From NCBI GenBank assembly GCA_038222915.1, contig JBBRHH010000006.1:1-28080 (forward strand): a stretch of 28,080 bases of DNA. Direction: 5' to 3'. The translations under genes and the position numbers were made by a program. Every line of letters begins with the position of its first letter. Position 1 is the stretch's first letter. The notes beneath the pieces are model-generated. The model did no database searches. It was not told the origin of the DNA and saw only the letters and a list, made by a program, of their open reading frames with translations. Positions 23,242 through 28,080 of this stretch are shown piece after piece. This DNA is from JBBRHH01 sp038222915 (GTDB lineage: Bacteria; Planctomycetota; Phycisphaerae; Tepidisphaerales; Tepidisphaeraceae).

Positions 23242-23949
23242 ATGGAATTGCTTGCGCTCATGCAGTCGGTTGAGCACGCCCTGGAAACCGGCGGCTATTT
23301 TATCCTGTTCATCGTTCTATTCGCCTGTGGCCTCGGCCTCCCCGTCCCCGAAGACATCCCCCTCCTCATCGGCGGCTTTGGCGTCGCCCAGGGCCGACTC
23401 AAACTCACGTTCGTCGCCATATGCTGCTGGTGCGGCATCATCGGCGGCGACATCGTGCTCTACAACATCGGCAAAAAGTTCGGCCTCAACGTCACCCGCC
23501 TCCCCCTCATCGGAAAACACGTCACGGAAAAACGCATCAAGCGCGCCCAGGTCCTCTTCGAAAAATGGGGCGTCTGGGTCGTCGCCGTCGGCCGATTGTT
23601 TGCCGGCATCCGCGGCGCAATGGTCATCGCCGCCGGCACCATTCGATTCAGCTTCTGGAAGTTCATTATCGCCGACGGCCTCGCCGCCCTCGTCAGCGGC
23701 GGAATATGGATCGCCCTCGGCTGGTGGATCGGCCACACCATCGGCGACTTGAACGATCCCCGCGTCCATAAAAAAATCGCCGACGCCAAATTCTATTTCA
23801 TCGGCGGCGCAATCCTTCTGGCCATCTTCATCGGCCTGTATGCATGGTGGCGTCATCGACACCATCGCACGCCATCCCAGATCGCTCTCAAGAAAATCGT
23901 CCCCACCCCCATGCCCGAAGCACAAGTCACCACAACGCCGACAGAGTGA
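23242..23949 (+). CDS. DedA/VTT family membrane protein
   Basis: A 235-residue inner-membrane protein. ATG 23242 has GAGGA (23228-23232) 9 bases upstream. The acidic motif LPVPEDIPLLIGG (E37, D38) and the later GRLFAGIRG (R118, R124) match the DedA signature, with R118 and R124 the expected essential arginines. Several long helices run between residues 15 and 200. DedA proteins act as lipid-carrier (undecaprenyl phosphate) or phospholipid flippases in the families studied. The start is divergent from the nuclease gene; 137 bases lie between, containing a GC-rich run CGCCCGGCCGCCGGCGGGCG at 23122-23141. The C-terminal tail is polar and histidine-rich. Confidence 0.88.
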   Translation: MELLALMQSVEHALETGGYFILFIVLFACGLGLPVPEDIPLLIGGFGVAQGRLKLTFVAICCWCGIIGGDIVLYNIGKKFGLNVTRLPLIGKHVTEKRIKRAQVLFEKWGVWVVAVGRLFAGIRGAMVIAAGTIRFSFWKFIIADGLAALVSGGIWIALGWWIGHTIGDLNDPRVHKKIADAKFYFIGGAILLAIFIGLYAWWRHRHHRTPSQIALKKIVPTPMPEAQVTTTPTE

Positions 23950-24207
23950 CACCCGGACACCCTCGCCATCTGAAATGGCCGCCCCTCCATTCTTCGGACC
24001 TTCCACGTAACTACAGCGCAATCCAGCATCTATCAATCCAAAGCCAGCCAGCCCATCCAATTGGCGCGCTCCTTGCATTATCTCAACTGGGTTACGCCGG
24101 GCATGGCTGGAGCCTTCCCTTTCTGTTCATCAAGGACGATTGGCCGCTGATGAAAGTCGCATATGTTGCGAGCTGTCGTCCATTCACGTCCGCGTCGGAC
24201 CGCCACG
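23950..24207 (+). other. Leader region of the end-joining operon
   Basis: About 258 bases between the DedA stop and the ligase start. It holds the sigma-54-like site at 24062-24077. A plus-strand frame from 24163 is in frame with the ligase and could extend it by 15 residues. I see no terminator for the DedA gene. Confidence 0.4.
24062..24077 (+). promoter_or_regulatory. Sigma-54-like -24/-12 promoter
   Basis: The sequence TGGCGCGCTCCTTGCA has the GG and GC dinucleotides 10 bases apart and matches the sigma-54 consensus TGGCACG-N4-TTGCW at all fixed positions except one (A to G). It lies in non-coding DNA on the same strand as the ligase, Ku and polymerase genes, 146 bases before the preferred ligase start. 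An enhancer-binding activator site was not identified. Confidence 0.4.
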
Positions 24208-25173
24208 ATGCCCCGCCACATCGAACCGATGATGGCCGCGCTCTCTGTCCTCCCACAGCACGATGAACAGTACGCGTTCGAATTCAAATGGGACGGCGTC
24301 CGCGCCCTCGCCTACTGGGACGGCCGCCAACTCCAACTCGAAAGCCGCAACCTCCTCAACATCACCCCCCGCTACCCCGAACTCTCCGCCCTCGGCGACG
24401 CACTGGGCCCCGACCGCCGCGTCGTCCTCGACGGCGAAATCGTCGCCCTCGACGACGCCGGCGCACCCAGCTTCGCAAAGTTGCAGCACCGCATGCACGT
24501 CCAGGATGCGCGACAGGTGCAAAAGCTCATGGCCACCATCCCCGTCTATTACTTCATCTTCGACGTTCTCTACCTCGACGGCCAATCCACCATGGATCTC
24601 CCCTACCGCCAGCGCCGCGCCATGCTCGAAGAAGTAGCCCTTGTCGGAAACAACTGGCGTCTCTCCGTAGCCGAATACGGCGACGGCGAAGCCATGCTCG
24701 CCACCGCCCGCGAACACCACCTCGAAGGCCTGGTCGCCAAACAACTCGAGAGCCTCTACGAGCCCGGCCGTCGCTCCGGCGCATGGCGAAAAATCAAAAT
24801 CGTCCAGCGCCAGGAATTCGTAGTAGGCGGCTGGATCCCCGAAAAAAGCTCGTCCCAACAATCACGCGTCGGCGCACTGCTCCTCGGCTACCACGACTGC
24901 AACAAACTCCACTACGCTGGCAACGTCGGCAGCGGCTTCTCCAACGCAACCCACCACGACCTAGTCGCCCGCCTGCGCCCACTAAAGAGCAGGCAAAGCC
25001 CGTTCGCCGAATCCGTCCCCAAACGCAGTCAGGTAATCTTCGTCAAGCCTCAACTGGTCGTGGACGTCGACTTCCGCCGCTGGCCCGACGGCGCAATGGT
25101 CCAGCAGGCCTCCTTCAAAGGACTCCGCGAAGACAAAGACGCTCAAGACGTCGTAAAGGAGCGAATCCAATGA
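24208..25173 (+). CDS. ligD: ATP-dependent DNA ligase (LigD-type ligase domain)
   Basis: A 321-residue stand-alone ligase that seals DNA ends after processing. Motif I KWDGVR is at residues 27-32, with K27 as the adenylated lysine. Later motifs are VLDGEIVALDD near 74, YYFIFDVLYLDG near 115, HLEGLVAKQ near 170 and WRKIK near 193. The C-terminal OB-fold part starts near EFVVGGWIP (about 205) and includes LLLGYHD and GNVGSGF. The ATG at 24163 is in frame and could add 15 residues; both starts lack a strong Shine-Dalgarno. It lacks the phosphoesterase and polymerase domains of fused LigD proteins; the polymerase is encoded two genes on. The stop overlaps the Ku start as ATGA. Confidence 0.92.
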   Translation: MPRHIEPMMAALSVLPQHDEQYAFEFKWDGVRALAYWDGRQLQLESRNLLNITPRYPELSALGDALGPDRRVVLDGEIVALDDAGAPSFAKLQHRMHVQDARQVQKLMATIPVYYFIFDVLYLDGQSTMDLPYRQRRAMLEEVALVGNNWRLSVAEYGDGEAMLATAREHHLEGLVAKQLESLYEPGRRSGAWRKIKIVQRQEFVVGGWIPEKSSSQQSRVGALLLGYHDCNKLHYAGNVGSGFSNATHHDLVARLRPLKSRQSPFAESVPKRSQVIFVKPQLVVDVDFRRWPDGAMVQQASFKGLREDKDAQDVVKERIQ

Positions 25174-26081
25174 CAACCACAAAAATCAGAAAACCAAAAA
25201 CCGGAAAAACCCGCACAATCCCAAACCCGACCGGCGCAAGATCCCTCTGGTCCGGCTCCATCAGCTTCGGCCTCGTCAACATCCCCGTCCGCATGGTCAC
25301 CGCAGTTCGCGACGAAGCCATCCGCTTTCACCTCCTGCACGATCAGGACAACGTCCGCCTCCAGCGAAAAATGGTCTCCCCCACCGATGGCAAGGAAGTT
25401 CCCCCCGATCACATCGTGAAAGGATACCAGCTCAGCCCCGACAAATTTATCGTTGTCTCCCAGGACGAGCTCGACGCAGTCGCCCCCGAAAAATCGCACA
25501 CCATCGAGATCACCGACTTCGTCGAAATGTCCGAAATCGATCCCCTCTATTACGACAAGCCCTACTATCTTTTACCCGACCGCAACGCCGCCAAGGCCTA
25601 CCACCTTCTGCTCGAAGCAATGCAAAAATCCGGCAAAGTCGGCATCGCCAGATTTGTCATGCGAGATCACGAAACACTGGCTGCGTTAAGGCCGGTGGAT
25701 GGTGTATTGTGTTTGGAGACGATGCATTTTGGAGATGAAATCATGGACCTCAAAAATATAGACGGACTGCAACCGGGCGTGCACCCCGGCGAAAAAGAAT
25801 TGGAAACTGCCGGCCACCTCATCGAATCCCTCGCCGGCGAATTCCACCCCGAAGACTATCGCGACGAATACAAGGAACGCCTCGAAGACCTTGTCCATCG
25901 CAAAGCCAAAACGCTCCACATCAAGGAAGAGCCTCCCAAGCCCGGCGAAAAATCCACCAATTCCAAGGCCGTCGACCTGATGGCCGCCCTTCAGGCCAGC
26001 GTCGACAAAGCCCGCCGCAACATCAAACACGACGTCGCCGAACACAAAGGTCAGTCCGGACGCAAACGGAAATCGGCATGA
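25170..26081 (+). CDS. ku: Bacterial Ku (NHEJ DNA-end binding)
   Basis: A 303-residue Ku protein that rings DNA ends as a homodimer and recruits the ligase. After a basic, low-complexity N-terminus (1-23), the family start GARSLWSGSISFGLVNIPVRM is at about 23-43. Further conserved parts are VKGYQLSPDKFIVVSQDELD, PYYLLPDRNAAKAYHLL and DYRDEYKERLEDLVHRK. The C-terminal tail is lysine-rich, as in Ku proteins that extend along DNA. It starts inside the ligase stop (ATGA) with AAGGAG 9 bases upstream, and overlaps the polymerase start by ATGA as well. A short patch at about 25684-25745 uses A/T-ending codons (GTATTGTGTTTGGAG) unlike the rest of the gene. Confidence 0.94.
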   Translation: MTTTKIRKPKTGKTRTIPNPTGARSLWSGSISFGLVNIPVRMVTAVRDEAIRFHLLHDQDNVRLQRKMVSPTDGKEVPPDHIVKGYQLSPDKFIVVSQDELDAVAPEKSHTIEITDFVEMSEIDPLYYDKPYYLLPDRNAAKAYHLLLEAMQKSGKVGIARFVMRDHETLAALRPVDGVLCLETMHFGDEIMDLKNIDGLQPGVHPGEKELETAGHLIESLAGEFHPEDYRDEYKERLEDLVHRKAKTLHIKEEPPKPGEKSTNSKAVDLMAALQASVDKARRNIKHDVAEHKGQSGRKRKSA

Positions 26082-26998
26082 GCAGCATCGAAGTCCACGT
26101 TGCCGGCAAAGACCTGAAAGTGTCCAACCTCGAAAAGGTTCTCTACCCGGCCGCGCACTTCACCAAAGGCCAGGTCATCGACTATTACCAAAAGATCGCC
26201 CCCACGCTCCTCCCCCACATGCGCGATCGCGCCCTCACCCTCAAACGCTACCCCGGCGGCGTCACCGACCAGTTCTTCTACGAAAAGCATTGCCCCACCC
26301 ATCGCCCCACATGGGTAAAAACCCAGCCGATCCACTCCAACAAGAGCGGCGAACCCGTCAACTATTGCATCTGCAACGACCTCCCCACCCTCGTCTGGGT
26401 CGCCAACCTCGCCTCCCTCGAGCTCCACACCTCCCTCGCCAAAATCCGCAACGTCGATCGCCCCACCATGATGGCCTTCGATCTCGATCCCGGCCCCCCC
26501 GCCGACATCCTCGACTGCATCCGCGTCGCCAAAAGCCTCCGCAAATTCCTCGCCGATCTCAACCTCGAATCCTTTGCCAAAACCTCCGGCGGCAAAGGCC
26601 TCCACATCTACGTCCCACTCAACACCGCCGTCACCTTCGACCAGACCAAGGAATTCGCCCACTCCATCGCCCGCCAGTTCGAGCAGGAAGACCCCGGCCA
26701 CGTCCTCTCCATGATGAGCAAGTCCCAGCGCGAAGGAAAAGTCTTCATGGACTGGAGCCAGAACGACAGACACAAAACAACCGTCAGCGTCTATTCCCTC
26801 CGCGCTCGCGACAACCCCACCGTCTCCACCCCCGTCACCTGGGAAGAGCTCGACCGCGCCTTAAAAAAGAACGACCCCTCCAAACTCGTCTTCGAGGCCG
26901 ACGCCGTCATAAAGCGCGTAGCCAAACTCGGCGACCTCTTCGAGCCCATGTTAAAAATGAAACAGAAGCTCCCAAAACTCGCCGCCCTCACGAATTGA
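26078..26998 (+). CDS. LigD-type primase-polymerase
   Basis: A 306-residue archaeo-eukaryotic primase-polymerase domain that fills gaps at DNA ends, often with ribonucleotides. The catalytic aspartates are D135 and D137 in MAFDLDPG, the nucleotide-binding segment SGGKGLH is at 170-176 with H176, and the third acidic residue is D225 in VFMDWSQN. N-terminal VSNLEKVLYP and LKRYPGG are typical for LigD polymerase domains, as is the size. It is a separate protein rather than part of a fused LigD. It starts within the Ku stop (ATGA). Its stop lies 1 base before the stop of the convergent gene at 27000. Confidence 0.93.
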   Translation: MSSIEVHVAGKDLKVSNLEKVLYPAAHFTKGQVIDYYQKIAPTLLPHMRDRALTLKRYPGGVTDQFFYEKHCPTHRPTWVKTQPIHSNKSGEPVNYCICNDLPTLVWVANLASLELHTSLAKIRNVDRPTMMAFDLDPGPPADILDCIRVAKSLRKFLADLNLESFAKTSGGKGLHIYVPLNTAVTFDQTKEFAHSIARQFEQEDPGHVLSMMSKSQREGKVFMDWSQNDRHKTTVSVYSLRARDNPTVSTPVTWEELDRALKKNDPSKLVFEADAVIKRVAKLGDLFEPMLKMKQKLPKLAALTN

Positions 26999-26999
26999 T

Positions 27000-27929
27000 T
27001 CACTTCGCATCAAAAATACTATCCCCAGTCTTCACCGGCTTCGTCGCAGGCTTGGGCATCTCCTCCGGACTCTTCAGCACCTCCCCATTCGCAAGCACGC
27101 AAACGCCCCCCGTGTCGCGCGCCAGGTTCCACAGAAACTCCACCTGCTTCTTCCGCTCCGCCTCCTCCGTTGCCCCCTCTTGCAGCGCCACCGTCGTGTT
27201 GATCTTCGCATGCGCCGCCTTGTACATCGACACCAGTTCCTTCGCCTTCAACGCATCGCCCCACGTCGCATTCGTCAGCAGCCAAACTGCATCCGGCTTC
27301 AGCAACAGCGCCGCCCGCGCCCCCACAATCCGATTCGCCTCCCCCTTCGCCGCCACCTTATCCATGAACGTATCCAGCTTCTTCTTGTTCTCAATCTTCG
27401 CCGGCAGCAAATTCTGATTGAAAAACTGCGCCGTCGGATCGCCGCACACAACCACGCCAAACAACGTATCCTCGGTCAGATTGCTCACATTCTTCGCAAG
27501 CTGCGAGCGCATATCCGAAAACACACTCATCATCGCCCCGCCCGCATCCACGACGTAAACCACCCGCGGCGCAACCGGCGTCGCCGCCACCAGCGCCTTC
27601 TCCGCCGCAATCACCCCGTCATCCGATTTAATCGCCTTATCCTCCATCCCCTTCAGCGCCACCCGCGCCTTGTTCGTCGCCATCGCCGCCTCCAGCCGAT
27701 CCTGCGGCTCACCCCCCGCGTTCTGCAGCGCCACCTGCTTCGCCTCGGCATCCACAACCGCCTGCTTCGCCGCAACATACTCCGGCGACTCCGCCAGCCT
27801 CGCCAGACAAGCCTTCTTCGCGGCCTCCACAGCCAATTTCAAATCCGCCACCTTCCCCGCCGGCCGAGTCTGCGCAAACGCCACCCCCGATCCCAAACAC
27901 AACACCAAAATCAACAACACCCGTATCAT
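27000..27929 (-). CDS. Secreted protein with degenerate von Willebrand A-like domain
   Basis: A 309-residue exported protein. The signal peptide is residues 1-19 (MIRVLLILVLCLGSGVAFA). Residues about 25-115 are lysine-, alanine- and glutamate-rich and probably helical or coiled-coil (VADLKLAVEAAKKACLARLA). Residues about 121-290 resemble a von Willebrand A domain: strand VVYVVDAGGAMMSVFSDM, then FGVVVCGDP and AVWLLTNATWGDA. The metal site, usually DxSxS, is DAGGA here, so ordinary metal binding is doubtful. The last part is proline- and lysine-rich. Function unknown; proteins of this shape are common in Planctomycetota. It converges with the end-joining operon. Confidence 0.75.
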   Translation of the reverse strand: MIRVLLILVLCLGSGVAFAQTRPAGKVADLKLAVEAAKKACLARLAESPEYVAAKQAVVDAEAKQVALQNAGGEPQDRLEAAMATNKARVALKGMEDKAIKSDDGVIAAEKALVAATPVAPRVVYVVDAGGAMMSVFSDMRSQLAKNVSNLTEDTLFGVVVCGDPTAQFFNQNLLPAKIENKKKLDTFMDKVAAKGEANRIVGARAALLLKPDAVWLLTNATWGDALKAKELVSMYKAAHAKINTTVALQEGATEEAERKKQVEFLWNLARDTGGVCVLANGEVLKSPEEMPKPATKPVKTGDSIFDAK

Positions 27930-27984
27930 TCAATCTCTCCCAACACAACAAAAAATCGCCGCGTCGCCCCCTGCATTTCCTGCC

Positions 27985-28024
27985 CCCTCGCCCCGTAAGC
28001 GGGGAGAGGGTTGGGGTGAGGGCC
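27985..28024 (+). repeat. GC-rich REP-like repeat, copy 2
   Basis: A 40-base element beginning CCCTCGCCCCGTAAG and ending GGGGTGAGGGCC, matching 2021-2060 at 34 of 40 positions by eye. It lies 55 bases upstream of the start of the secreted protein at 27929, in non-coding DNA near the right edge. The left CCCTCGCCCC and the following GGGGAGAGGG can form a hairpin around CGTAAGC. On the minus strand it reads as the familiar CCCTCACCCCAACCCTCTCC element found in many genomes. Confidence 0.75.
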
Positions 28025-28080
28025 TCGACGCAAATCGGCACGTCAAGCGCAATTACCCCAGCCATATTACCCAACGCCCC

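Noticed and set aside
22634..23752. A 372-codon plus-strand frame overlapping the nuclease and the DedA gene
   Set aside because: It is a chance frame spanning two real, divergently transcribed genes and has a serine/proline-rich shadow composition.
24288..25169. A long in-frame upstream extension that would make Ku a 597-residue fusion
   Set aside because: The extension is arginine/proline-rich and is an out-of-frame reading of the ligase gene. Ku starts at the ATGA overlap with a good ribosome binding site.
27709..28074. A minus-strand frame starting near the right edge and reading through the repeat (EALTPTLSPLTGRGG)
   Set aside because: This is the usual translation of the GC-rich repeat and overlaps the signal-peptide-bearing gene in another frame.
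1..28080. CRISPR arrays, tRNA or rRNA genes, insertion sequences
   Set aside because: I found no regular spacer-repeat array, no clover-leaf or rRNA-like sequence and no transposase; RTX-coding repeats at 5174-8707 are protein-coding and not CRISPR.

Overview
The window looks like chromosomal DNA of a high-GC member of the Planctomycetota, probably class Phycisphaerae. This is an inference from several family signatures: an N-terminal LEPRQLLSA motif (LEPR-XLL domain) on a calcium-repeat giant protein, two VPEP..RRRRR C-termini of the PEP-CTERM type, a prepilin-like protein of the planctomycete FTLVELMVVIGII / DG-H type, and a DWAQFRGP PQQ propeller. Most genes on the plus strand use C-ending codons heavily, which creates many long arginine- and proline-rich shadow frames. 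I see no rRNA, tRNA, CRISPR array, transposase or phage gene.

Region 1 (1-5199): the start of a minus-strand ribbon-helix-helix-like protein, then a plus-strand run made of a metallo-beta-lactamase-fold hydrolase, an acyl-CoA carboxylase carboxyltransferase, a ParD antitoxin, a ParE toxin broken by a stop codon, and the two parts of an AtuA-type protein. The carboxylase plus AtuA pair suggests branched-chain or terpene acyl-CoA breakdown, but no biotin carboxylase subunit is present. The carboxylase carries an in-frame copy of a GC-rich repeat, and a second copy lies at the right end of the window.

Region 2 (5174-13591): a 1177-residue secreted calcium-repeat protein, an O6-alkylguanine alkyltransferase, two small membrane proteins, an unknown minus-strand gene, a short unknown plus-strand gene, a truncated DUF2721 remnant and a Tat-exported purple-acid-phosphatase-like enzyme. 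A strong inverted repeat sits here, and one arm sequence recurs over the ribosome binding site of a neighbouring gene.

Region 3 (13747-17602): a minus-strand cluster of a prepilin-like protein and two paralogous PEP-CTERM surface proteins.

Region 4 (17792-23949): an ABC exporter, a PQQ-type propeller lipoprotein-like secreted protein, a four-helix membrane protein, a membrane-anchored NucA-type nuclease coupled to a NuiA-type inhibitor, and a DedA protein.

Region 5 (24062-26998): a complete split non-homologous end-joining operon (ATP-dependent ligase, Ku, LigD-type primase-polymerase) with ATGA overlaps and a good sigma-54-like promoter sequence upstream. It is followed head-to-head at the 3' end by a secreted protein with a degenerate von Willebrand A-like domain.

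The most interesting items are the split end-joining operon with its candidate sigma-54 promoter, the nuclease-inhibitor pair, the repeat inside the carboxylase, the broken ParE, and the inverted repeat matching a ribosome binding site. None of these is proven novel from sequence alone.
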